DNA from: CAYOSU01 sp964541255
GTDB lineage: Bacteria > Bacillota > Clostridia > Christensenellales > CAMQZB01
Direction: 5' to 3'
Length of the DNA stretch: 16,160 bases
Assembly: GCA_964541255.1 (NCBI GenBank)
Contig: CAZIPL010000032.1
Location: forward strand, 1-16,160
The position numbers were made by a program, and so were the translations under genes. Within the stretch, counting starts at the first letter, position 1, and every line of letters starts with the position of its first letter. Positions 7,025 through 13,155 of this stretch are shown here, piece after piece. The notes beneath the pieces were generated by a model. That model saw only the letters and a program-made list of their open reading frames with translations, was not told where the DNA came from and did not search any database.

Positions 7025-8308
7025 ATGAGAGAACTTATTTACGGTCTTTACGAAAACTCGGTTGACGAAAAGATAAACGAGCTGTCCGATTATGCCGTCG
7101 AAAAGCTTTTCGGGAAGGAGAGGATGAAAGAAAACATCCCTCTTGATTTTGCGATAAGTCAAGAAGAATCGAATAAGTCAAATCTTGACGAAAAACATAT
7201 CGTCGCATTAAAAGGCATCGTGGGCGATAGCGAGGTTTCGACAAATATCGAAGACAGAATATCCGTTTCTTTTTCACGGACGACGATCGACGTTGTGAAG
7301 CTAACCGAAAAATGCTTTGACGAGCTTTGCGACGTTGTTATATATCCGTCTACGAGTGAGCAAATCGAAAAAGTTGTGGAATATTGCGACGACAACGATT
7401 TGATGGTATATTGTTACAACGGCACTTACGACAACCGTGATGATGCGGAAAATTGCGGCGCGGTGTGCGTAGACTTGAGAAAGAATTATAACGGCGTTGT
7501 CAATTTCAACGAGATCGACAAAACCATTACCGTCGAAGCGGGAATGAGTCTAATACGTCTTGAAGATATTCTCGTTCACGGGCGAAAGTATTTCAAATCG
7601 CTCGGAGCTTATACCTTGCGTTATTTCCCGATAGATTTCGATAGAGGGCATGTGTCCGACGTCGCGCTTTCGGATTTTTCGGCGGACATAGTTCTTTCGC
7701 AGAAAATCGTCGAATCCGAAAATTCGTCTGCGTATATCCCGACGGAGGTTACCGTTGCGGTTTACCGTTGTATTTTCGAGAACAGAAAGCAGTTTGCCTA
7801 TCTTTTCGACAGCTTTGAGGACACTGTTTTTGCCGCAAGAACGATCAAGCAAAGCGAATGCGGCGGCACGACGGAGATATTTTCTTTCGACGAATTTTTG
7901 ACCGAATTGATTTTCAAGGCAGAAAAAATCGACGGTAAAAATGGCTGTTTGCTTTTCGGCTATACGGACGGCGAGAAAAAGTATTGCGACGAAATTTTTA
8001 AGCGCGCGTGTCTTTTGGCGGAAAAGCACGGCGGAACGAAAGTCGAGGGGACGTTTGATTTACTTATCCCGAGTAACGCTAAATTGCTATCACTTCGCGA
8101 TGCGATGTTGAAAAAGAACGTCGTTTTAGATACGGTAAATATTCCTATCAAATGGTCAAAACTTGAAGAGACAAGGCTCGAAATTTTGGAGTCGTATAAA
8201 GACGAAAGCGAAACAAGGGTTTTGACGTATCTTTCTCGAGCAAACGACAATGACGGCGTTTTGTCTGTTGTGTTTGTTACCGACAATGTCGAAGAGGAGA
8301 TTGAATAA
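7025..8308 (+). CDS. Degenerate FAD-linked oxidase / alkyl-DHAP synthase-like protein, truncated C-terminus
   Basis: No confident function. The layout resembles FAD-binding type-2 (PCMH/VAO) proteins, closest by eye to alkyldihydroxyacetonephosphate synthase (AGPS). Residues 76-96 (EDRISVSFSRTTIDVVKL) fit the AGPS region before the FAD domain. Residues 104-182 fit the FAD domain: VVIYPSTSEQIEKVVEYC, then VCVDLRKN..VVNFNEIDKTITVEAGMSLIRLEDIL. SFEDTVFAARTI (263-274), KNGCLLFGYTD (305-315) and VVLDTVNIPIKWSKLE (366-381) match AGPS-type later segments. The FAD phosphate loop, normally a GGGTS form, is YNGTYDN (131-137), and the second FAD site around 190-210 is also altered. The protein stops at 427 residues soon after GVLSVVFV, so the C-terminal part that carries the HHH motif in AGPS is absent. 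FAD binding and catalysis are doubtful. Start: ATG 7025 after GGAGA (7013-7017). It is a single-gene unit with its own promoter and terminator. Codon use is like its neighbours and there is no internal stop, so it appears maintained. Confidence 0.62.
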   Translation: MRELIYGLYENSVDEKINELSDYAVEKLFGKERMKENIPLDFAISQEESNKSNLDEKHIVALKGIVGDSEVSTNIEDRISVSFSRTTIDVVKLTEKCFDELCDVVIYPSTSEQIEKVVEYCDDNDLMVYCYNGTYDNRDDAENCGAVCVDLRKNYNGVVNFNEIDKTITVEAGMSLIRLEDILVHGRKYFKSLGAYTLRYFPIDFDRGHVSDVALSDFSADIVLSQKIVESENSSAYIPTEVTVAVYRCIFENRKQFAYLFDSFEDTVFAARTIKQSECGGTTEIFSFDEFLTELIFKAEKIDGKNGCLLFGYTDGEKKYCDEIFKRACLLAEKHGGTKVEGTFDLLIPSNAKLLSLRDAMLKKNVVLDTVNIPIKWSKLEETRLEILESYKDESETRVLTYLSRANDNDGVLSVVFVTDNVEEEIE

Positions 8309-8356
8309 AAGATTGTTGTTGTTATTTCAATATATAATATAATTTGAATTCAATTT

Positions 8357-8385
8357 GAGTTTGACGAAAGTCAAGCTCTTTTTGT
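8357..8385 (+). terminator. Rho-independent terminator after the AGPS-like gene
   Basis: Stem GAGTTTGAC (8357-8365) with GTCAAGCTC (8370-8378), 9 bp including one G-U pair, GAAA tetraloop, then a T-rich tail (8379 on). It lies about 50 bp after the stop at 8308. Confidence 0.85.
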
Positions 8386-8477
8386 TATAGTAAGTAATAG
8401 AGTGATTTGTTTTTTAGTTTTAGTAACGAAAAATTGTTAAATATCTTAAATATTTAATAAAAAAATTCCGTTCACTC

Positions 8478-8506
8478 TTGAAAAGGTCTATTTTATATGG
8501 TAAAAT
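8478..8506 (+). promoter_or_regulatory. Promoter of the GPH symporter gene
   Basis: TTGAAA (8478-8483), 17 bp, TAAAAT (8501-8506). Start near 8513, leader about 54 nt. Just upstream lies a direct repeat TTAAATAT (8437-8444 and 8446-8453), which could be an UP-like AT tract or part of a binding site. Confidence 0.65.
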
Positions 8507-8566
8507 ATTTGAGGAAAAAAGGATTTGAATATTGTTTTGCGTATATGCAAAATCAAGGAGGAAATG

Positions 8567-10021
8567 ATGCAAAAAGAAAACACAACACCTCGTCCGTTCG
8601 GAATGAGAGACAAATTGTCTTATGCTGCGGGCGACTGCGCATGCAACTTCAGCTTTGCGCTCAAAAGCTATCTGTTCCTGTTTTACACTCAATTTATCGG
8701 GCTTCCCGTTGCGGTTTGGTCGGTAATCATTCTCATCGCTCAGATTTGGGACGCGATCAACGACCCTATCGTAGGATCGCTTGTCGATGCGATAAAACCC
8801 GGCAAGCGCGGAAAGTATAACAGCTGGATTTTTTACGGTTCGATTATACTTCTTGTTTCGGGGGCGGGACTTTTTATCCCTATTCCCAACGCGCCGATGT
8901 GGGTAAAGATACTCGTTGCGTCGCTCGGATACTTCTTCTGGGATCTTTCTTACACGATGGTTAACGTTCCGTACGGAACGATGGCAGGTGTAATCACTTC
9001 CGATTCGACAGAGCGTGCGGAGCTTTCTACATGGAGAACGATAGGTTCTTTGGTTCCGAACTTTCTTTTAATGGTTTTGATTCCTCTTATCGTTTATGAT
9101 GAGAATAACAAGCTCCTCGGCAACAGAGTGTTCCTTGTTGCGCTCGTATTCGGCGTTCTTGCGTTCTTCCTCTTCCAGTGGATGATGAAAACGACCGTTA
9201 TAAGAGTCGAAATGCCCGACACCACGAAACAGGCGAAAAAGAAATTCAATTACGGCAGAGCTATCGTTCACTTCTTCAAGAATCGCTCTATCGTCGGCGT
9301 AACGCTTGCTGGTATGATTATGTTCATCGTATTCAACGGTATGACGGCTGCGAATGCTGTTTTGGTTCAGTCATACTTCAAAGCATCGAAGATTTCGGGA
9401 CTTATGAACCTTATTACCGTAATTCCTTACGCAATCTGCATTTTTATAACAAAGCCTTTGGTTAAGAAATTCGGAAAGCAAGACGCTTCCGCATATCCCA
9501 TTCTTCTCGGTATCGTAGGCGCAGTGGTTATGGTTATCTATAATCCTCCTATGAACATCACGGGTTATATCATTTGGCAGTGCTTGGTATTCTTGGTTTC
9601 TTTGGGTTACTCGGTATTCTCTTTCACGACGTGGGCAATGGTCGCGGATGCAATCGACTACAACGAGTGGAAGACGGGCGAGAGAGACGAGGGTACGACG
9701 TACGGAATCTTCACGTTCGGCAGAAAGCTCGCTCAGGGTATCGGCGCAAGTGCAATCGGTATTTTGCTTATCGCGGTAGGTTACGTCGAATCGACGGCAG
9801 AAGTCCAGACGGCGGAAGTAGCGCTTAACATCAAGTATCTCGTTGCGGGCCTTTACTTAGGCGGAATGATTTTGATGTTCCTTTGCTTGAAGTTTATGTA
9901 TAACATTGACAAGAAGACCGTCCTTGAAATGGAAGAAGCGCTCGGCAGAAATTCCGATAAGCTCATCGGCGAAACGGGAGAAGACTTGGATGACGAAATA
10001 AGAGAAGAATTGAACTTCTAA
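8567..10021 (+). CDS. GPH-family sugar:cation symporter (MelB-like MFS)
   Basis: Integral membrane carrier of the glycoside-pentoside-hexuronide family, which imports sugars or glycosides with Na+ or H+. The start at ATG 8567 (484 residues) follows AGGAGG (8556-8561) at 5 nt; ATG 8564 is too close and 8525 lies near the predicted transcript start. About 12 hydrophobic segments are visible. The helix II cation-site motif is IWDAINDPIVGSLVD with D62 and D66, matching the Asp pair of MelB. The helix I region LSYAAGDCACNFSF and the later segment MVADAIDYNEWKTGERDEG (GPH family D..DY.E..TG.R.EG) are further signatures, followed by TFGRKLAQGIGAS. The N-terminus is short and hydrophilic; the C-tail of about 30 residues is very acidic. 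It is a single-gene unit. No glycosidase or sugar kinase lies nearby, so the substrate cannot be inferred. Confidence 0.9.
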   Translation: MQKENTTPRPFGMRDKLSYAAGDCACNFSFALKSYLFLFYTQFIGLPVAVWSVIILIAQIWDAINDPIVGSLVDAIKPGKRGKYNSWIFYGSIILLVSGAGLFIPIPNAPMWVKILVASLGYFFWDLSYTMVNVPYGTMAGVITSDSTERAELSTWRTIGSLVPNFLLMVLIPLIVYDENNKLLGNRVFLVALVFGVLAFFLFQWMMKTTVIRVEMPDTTKQAKKKFNYGRAIVHFFKNRSIVGVTLAGMIMFIVFNGMTAANAVLVQSYFKASKISGLMNLITVIPYAICIFITKPLVKKFGKQDASAYPILLGIVGAVVMVIYNPPMNITGYIIWQCLVFLVSLGYSVFSFTTWAMVADAIDYNEWKTGERDEGTTYGIFTFGRKLAQGIGASAIGILLIAVGYVESTAEVQTAEVALNIKYLVAGLYLGGMILMFLCLKFMYNIDKKTVLEMEEALGRNSDKLIGETGEDLDDEIREELNF

Positions 10022-10055
10022 AAACACATATCTTCAATTAAATTGAATGTATAGA

Positions 10056-10090
10056 AAAATAAGTCCGATTTTATCGGGCTTATTTTGTGT
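10056..10090 (+). terminator. Rho-independent terminator after the GPH symporter
   Basis: Stem AATAAGTCCGAT (10058-10069) with ATCGGGCTTATT (10073-10084), 12 bp with one wobble pair and a TTT loop, followed by T-rich sequence. It is preceded by A-rich sequence, so it may also work on the - strand. Confidence 0.82.
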
Positions 10091-10102
10091 GTTGAAATGT
10101 TT

Positions 10103-10131
10103 TTGATTTTGTTTATACGGAAATATATTAT
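10103..10131 (+). promoter_or_regulatory. Possible promoter P1 of the second MFS gene
   Basis: TTGATT (10103-10108), 17 bp, TATTAT (10126-10131). It would give a leader of about 138 nt to ATG 10277. The region is very AT-rich, so chance matches are likely. Confidence 0.4.
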
Positions 10132-10190
10132 GTGTAGGGAAAATTGCAATAATAAAAAATTGTCTTATAAAAATTAAGTTTTTTCTTAAA

Positions 10191-10237
10191 CTAAATCAAA
10201 TTTAGGTATTTACAAAACGATGAATGTGATGTATGCT
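10191..10237 (+). promoter_or_regulatory. Possible promoter P2 with adjacent palindrome, second MFS gene
   Basis: TTTACA (10209-10214), 17 bp, TATGCT (10232-10237); start would be near 10244. Three bases upstream of the -35 lies a perfect palindrome CTAAATcaaATTTAG (10191-10205), and before it TTAAG-N6-CTTAA (10174-10189). The placement suits an operator, but AT-rich palindromes arise easily by chance. Confidence 0.45.
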
Positions 10238-10276
10238 TATTGTATTAAAGGCAATTTGCCTTATAAGGAGAAAGTT

Positions 10277-11767
10277 ATGAGCAAAAAGGAAAAAGTCTTG
10301 ACGCCCGAGCAAATCGAGCGTCAACGCATTCGCGACGAAAAAGAACTCGCGAAAATGCAAAAAGAAAAAGCAAGACCGAAACATGCCGGCTATATGGCAT
10401 ACATGCTCGTCATCGTTACGATAGTTTATATCGCCGACGAAATTACGACGCAGATCGGAACGCAAATGCAGGACATCATGGCGGATATAGTTTTCGCTCC
10501 GATTTTCGGTGCGGAGAAAGCCGTTACGGCGATGTCGTTGCTGTCCTTGATTTCTGCGGTCTTTATGGTTCTCGGAGTATTCTATAAACCCCTTTCGGAT
10601 AAATACGGAAGAAAGATATTCTTGGTTATCAATACACTCGGAATGGGCGTAGGAATGATGATTATCGCGGTTTGCACGAATATCCCCGTATACCTTATCG
10701 GTTCGTGCGTTTCGATGTTCTTCATTCCCAACGATATGCAAGCAATGTATATTTATGAATGTGCTCCCGAAGAGAAACGCGGCAGGTTCTATTCTATAGC
10801 TAAGGCATTCGCAACGTTCGGAATGCTTTTGATCCCCGTTCTCCGTGACGCGTTCGCTACATACGAAGTCGTTGACGGTGTTAAGGTTATGACAGACATC
10901 AATTACTTCATGGTATACTTCATTCCCGCGGTTATAGCTATTACGGTTGCTATCGTTTCGATATTCTTACTCAGAGAATCCGACGCGTTCGTTGACGCAA
11001 GAATCCGCGCTCTCACGATGACGGAAGAAGAAAAGGCTGCAGAAGCAGCGCACAATCAGGATACGTCCAGCCAAGGCAGCTTGAAAGCAGGTCTTAAATA
11101 CGTATTCAAACACAAACAGATGTTGTGGATAACCATTTCTTACGGTCTTATTATGGGCGGAGTTCTTATCACGCAATATTATACTACGATTATCAACTCC
11201 GGTTATGAAGCTTTCGAGCTTGCAAAAGGAGCGTCGCAAATTGTAGCAGAACAGTCCGCAAAGGCTACCACGACGCAGGCATTGACGCTTTTCGCTATCG
11301 GTAGTGGCGTTTTGCAGCTTATTCAAGGCTTTATCGCAGACGGTCTCGGAAGAAAGAAAGGTACGATTATCATGAGCGCACTTAGCATTGTTTCTTACCT
11401 TGTTATGTTCTTCGGATCGAGAAACGGTCTCAATCCTTATGTAGTAGGTTTGTTCGCAGGCGCGGCTGTCGGTTCTTATTGGGCTGCAGGAGATATCGTT
11501 GGTCTTATGAGAACGGAATCCGTTCCTACAAACCTTCGTAACACGGTCGGCGCAATCGCTCCGCTTCTTTCGATGGTTCCGATGATGGTCATAATGATGG
11601 TCTATATGGTTCTTATGGGAATTCTCGGCGACGCCGCAATCGGAACTTTGGTTCTTTGCTGTGCGGTAGTAAGTATGACTGTCGGTCTTATCCTTATGGT
11701 ATTTAACGTAAAAGAGACAAAGGGCGTTGACCTTAATGCGATTAAAGGCGACGAATTCGAAGGCTAA
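10277..11767 (+). CDS. MFS transporter, substrate unknown
   Basis: A 496-residue membrane carrier of the major facilitator superfamily. The start at ATG 10277 follows AAGGAG (10265-10270); the ATG at 10220 is upstream of that ribosome binding site and would place a non-conserved leader peptide. Residues 1-36 are hydrophilic and rich in Lys/Glu, probably a charged cytoplasmic helix. About 12 hydrophobic segments follow. Motif A between helices II and III is KPLSDKYGRK (104-113), and its counterpart in the second half is FIADGLGRKKG. A central loop with many Glu/Ala residues (TMTEEEKAAEAAHNQ) separates the halves. The segment YIYECAPEEKRGRFYSIAK after helix IV resembles the PE..RG signature of sugar porters and related families. 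The subfamily is not clear to me. Single-gene unit with a strong terminator. Confidence 0.85.
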   Translation: MSKKEKVLTPEQIERQRIRDEKELAKMQKEKARPKHAGYMAYMLVIVTIVYIADEITTQIGTQMQDIMADIVFAPIFGAEKAVTAMSLLSLISAVFMVLGVFYKPLSDKYGRKIFLVINTLGMGVGMMIIAVCTNIPVYLIGSCVSMFFIPNDMQAMYIYECAPEEKRGRFYSIAKAFATFGMLLIPVLRDAFATYEVVDGVKVMTDINYFMVYFIPAVIAITVAIVSIFLLRESDAFVDARIRALTMTEEEKAAEAAHNQDTSSQGSLKAGLKYVFKHKQMLWITISYGLIMGGVLITQYYTTIINSGYEAFELAKGASQIVAEQSAKATTTQALTLFAIGSGVLQLIQGFIADGLGRKKGTIIMSALSIVSYLVMFFGSRNGLNPYVVGLFAGAAVGSYWAAGDIVGLMRTESVPTNLRNTVGAIAPLLSMVPMMVIMMVYMVLMGILGDAAIGTLVLCCAVVSMTVGLILMVFNVKETKGVDLNAIKGDEFEG

Positions 11768-11786
11768 GATATAAAAAAGTATTTTG

Positions 11787-11818
11787 AGTAAGACGGCAAA
11801 AGCCGTCTTACTTTTTTG
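11787..11818 (+). terminator. Rho-independent terminator after the second MFS gene
   Basis: Perfect 11-bp stem AGTAAGACGGC (11787-11797) with GCCGTCTTACT (11802-11812), AAAA loop, T tract 11812-11817. Twenty bases after the stop. Confidence 0.95.
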
Positions 11819-11927
11819 TATAAAGAAAACCGCGCGATAGTCGCGTTACTAAAAAGAGTATAATCGACTAAAAACGCCTAAGTGTTATTGCTCGATAACG
11901 TGTTGTTGAAATATCGGGCTTTCTTTA

Positions 11928-11956
11928 TTGACTATTTTTACTATCGAGGGTATACT
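11928..11956 (+). promoter_or_regulatory. Strong promoter of the GcvT-like gene
   Basis: TTGACT (11928-11933), 17 bp, TATACT (11951-11956). Start near 11963, then GGAGG (11975-11979) and ATG 11986, a leader of about 23 nt. Upstream lie a small hairpin CGCGA-TAG-TCGCG (about 11833-11845) and a GTTAT-N6-ATAAC inverted repeat (11884-11899), either of which could be regulatory; both are weak. Confidence 0.8.
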
Positions 11957-11985
11957 GTATAGAGAAAAATAAACGGAGGCAAACA

Positions 11986-12627
11986 ATGCAAAAAACGCCG
12001 CTTTTCGATTTACATACAAAGCTTCACGGCAAAATGGAGGATTATTACGGCTATGCGCTTCCTTCGTCTTACGAGGCGGGCGAGACTGTCGAAAAAGAAA
12101 GAGCTACCGTGTCGTGCGGAATTTTCGACGCATGCTTTTTCGGAGAATTGGAGCTTGCGGGGGAGTCCCCAAAAGAAACGCTCGAAAAAATATTCGAAAA
12201 GAGCTTTGATATGAATATCGGCGAAATCAAAAGAGTTACGCTTTTTTCTGAAAACGTTGACGTATATAGGGTTGCGGAAAAGGTTTATATGATAATAATT
12301 TCGCCCAAAACGCACGAAAAGGCGGTGGGACATATCCGCGAAAACTTGGTTGGTAAAACGACGCTTCTTGATATATCTAACGCGTTGGGTGCGGTACTAC
12401 TCAAGGGCGCAAGAGCGGAAATGATTTTGAAAAACGCGATTACTCTTCCGTCGAAAGAAGACACTTTTGCGACGGTCAACATAAAGGAAGTAAGCTGTAT
12501 CGTTTCAAGGGTTGCGGATGGATTTTTGTTCGTTTGTAACTTCCAGAAAATCAAAAGCGTTTATGAAGAAATCGCGCTTGTCGGCATTCCGCAAGGTCTT
12601 TTGCCGTGCGGCTTCAAGGCTATGTGA
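11986..12627 (+). CDS. Truncated GcvT-like folate-fold protein
   Basis: The 213-residue product resembles the first half of glycine-cleavage T-protein (aminomethyltransferase, GcvT/YgfZ fold). Residues 3-30 (KTPLFDLHTKLHGKMEDYYG.ALPSSYEAG) match the GcvT start, FDACFFGELELAG (47-59) matches FDVSHMGE.E..G, and LLDISNALGAVLLKGARAE (127-145) matches D.S..LA.L..QGP.A. The end LPCGFKAM corresponds to the PCGL.A motif, at which the protein stops. Missing are the GG.IDDL..Y stretch that holds the folate-binding Asp (the sequence goes from RVTLFSEN straight to VDVYRV), the SRTGYTGE motif (only SRVADGF remains) and the whole C-terminal domain. Aminomethyltransferase activity is therefore unlikely. It has a strong promoter, a good Shine-Dalgarno sequence and its own terminator, and no gcvH or gcvP neighbours. 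It may be a folate-sensing or scaffold relative, or a shortened paralogue. Usual GcvT length is about 365 residues. Confidence 0.65.
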   Translation: MQKTPLFDLHTKLHGKMEDYYGYALPSSYEAGETVEKERATVSCGIFDACFFGELELAGESPKETLEKIFEKSFDMNIGEIKRVTLFSENVDVYRVAEKVYMIIISPKTHEKAVGHIRENLVGKTTLLDISNALGAVLLKGARAEMILKNAITLPSKEDTFATVNIKEVSCIVSRVADGFLFVCNFQKIKSVYEEIALVGIPQGLLPCGFKAM

Positions 12628-12647
12628 AAAAGCGATGATTGCTTTTT
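12627..12647 (+). terminator. Rho-independent terminator after the GcvT-like gene
   Basis: AAAAAGC (12627-12633) pairs with GCTTTTT (12641-12647); the stem can extend by a G-U and an A-T pair to leave a TGA loop. It begins at the last base of the stop codon. The T run is part of the stem, so strength is moderate. Confidence 0.65.
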
Positions 12648-12695
12648 AGCTACGGCAATTTATTGAAATGCAAGGTTATTAAGCAATTTATCAAT

Positions 12696-12750
12696 CCCTC
12701 AGTCATTGCGAAACGCAATGACAGCTCCCTTTCTAAAGGAGCCTTTGGGG
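12696..12750. repeat. Two-hairpin dispersed-type repeat (CCCTCAGTC...GGAGCCTTTGG)
   Basis: Two adjacent hairpins. The first is GTCATTGCG (12702-12710), AAA, CGCAATGAC (12714-12722), 9 bp perfect. The second is GCTCCCTTT (12724-12732) with AAAGGAGC (12735-12742), one bulged C. The frame CCCTCAGTC...GACAGCTCCCTTT...GGAGCCTTTGG resembles a short intergenic repeat I recall as abundant in gut Firmicutes genomes; this is from memory and unverified. No coding sense. Confidence 0.6.
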
Positions 12751-12753
12751 GTT

Positions 12754-13049
12754 GTGGTAAAAGCGAAGCGTTTTGCGAAAGATTTTGTCGCAAGACAAAA
12801 GATTACTTCTTATAGGTTTATAATACAAGATGTTTCTTTTTTTTGTGCGCAAGGGTTTGGAATTTCGAAGTATTTCAACTATAGGTTATAATATTGCGAT
12901 ATATAGCAAAACGTGAACGAAAAGGACTATTTCAAAAAACAAGGACGACTCGTTAATGAGCCGTCCTTTTATAATTTGGAATATAACCTATAAGAAGTAA
13001 ATATTTTAGCTAATGCAAAAACATTTTGCAAACGCTTCGCTTTTGCCAC
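12754..13049. repeat. ~296-bp element bounded by imperfect inverted repeats (MITE/REPIN-like)
   Basis: The left arm (12754-12823) and the reverse complement of the right arm (12980-13049) align along about 70 bp. The outer ~20 bases (GTGGyAAAAGCGAAGCGTTT) differ at one site, and the inner ends share TTACTTCTTATAGGTT. Between these blocks the arms diverge in sequence, yet each contains its own 7-bp hairpin: TTTTGTC-GCAA-GACAAAA (12783-12800) on the left and TGCAAAA-ACA-TTTTGCA (13014-13030) on the right. A further ATAGGTTATAAT copy lies inside at 12881-12892. No transposase or credible ORF is inside. I see no clear target-site duplication. The call as a mobile element is inference; the inverted symmetry itself is plain. 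Confidence 0.65.
12941..12970. terminator. Bidirectional terminator-like hairpin inside the inverted-repeat element
   Basis: AAGGACGACTC (12941-12951) pairs with GAGCCGTCCTT (12958-12968) with one A-C mismatch and a GTTAAT loop. TTTT follows on the + strand, and on the - strand the stem runs into TTGTTTTTTG. It could end - strand transcription of the protease gene about 190 nt after its stop, or + strand transcription starting at TATAAT 12887-12892. Confidence 0.65.
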
Positions 13050-13155
13050 GAAACTACTGTTTCGCACTTCTAAGTTTGAAATACTGCGGCGTTTCTATTG
13101 TTTGTTAGCATTACCAGAAACTTCTTGTATTATGATGTTTGGTTTAGTTCAACGC

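Noticed and set aside
11826..11900. Riboswitch upstream of the GcvT-like gene (for example glycine or THF type)
   Set aside because: The promoter at 11928-11956 lies downstream of this stretch and leaves only a ~23-nt leader; the small hairpins do not match a known class by eye.
7025..12627. The two degenerate enzymes and the carriers as one operon or defence-type system
   Set aside because: Each gene has its own promoter and is followed by a terminator, and no nuclease, ATPase or sensor domain typical of defence loci is present.
12706..12891. 61-codon frame in the intergenic region after the GcvT-like gene
   Set aside because: It runs through both repeat hairpins and the left inverted-repeat arm and has no ribosome binding site; chance frame.
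12913..12993. 26-codon GTG frame spanning the internal hairpin
   Set aside because: No Shine-Dalgarno sequence, and it crosses the terminator-like stem; too short to support.
12754..13049. CRISPR array or attachment site
   Set aside because: There are only two arms, in inverted orientation, with no regular spacers and no integrase nearby.
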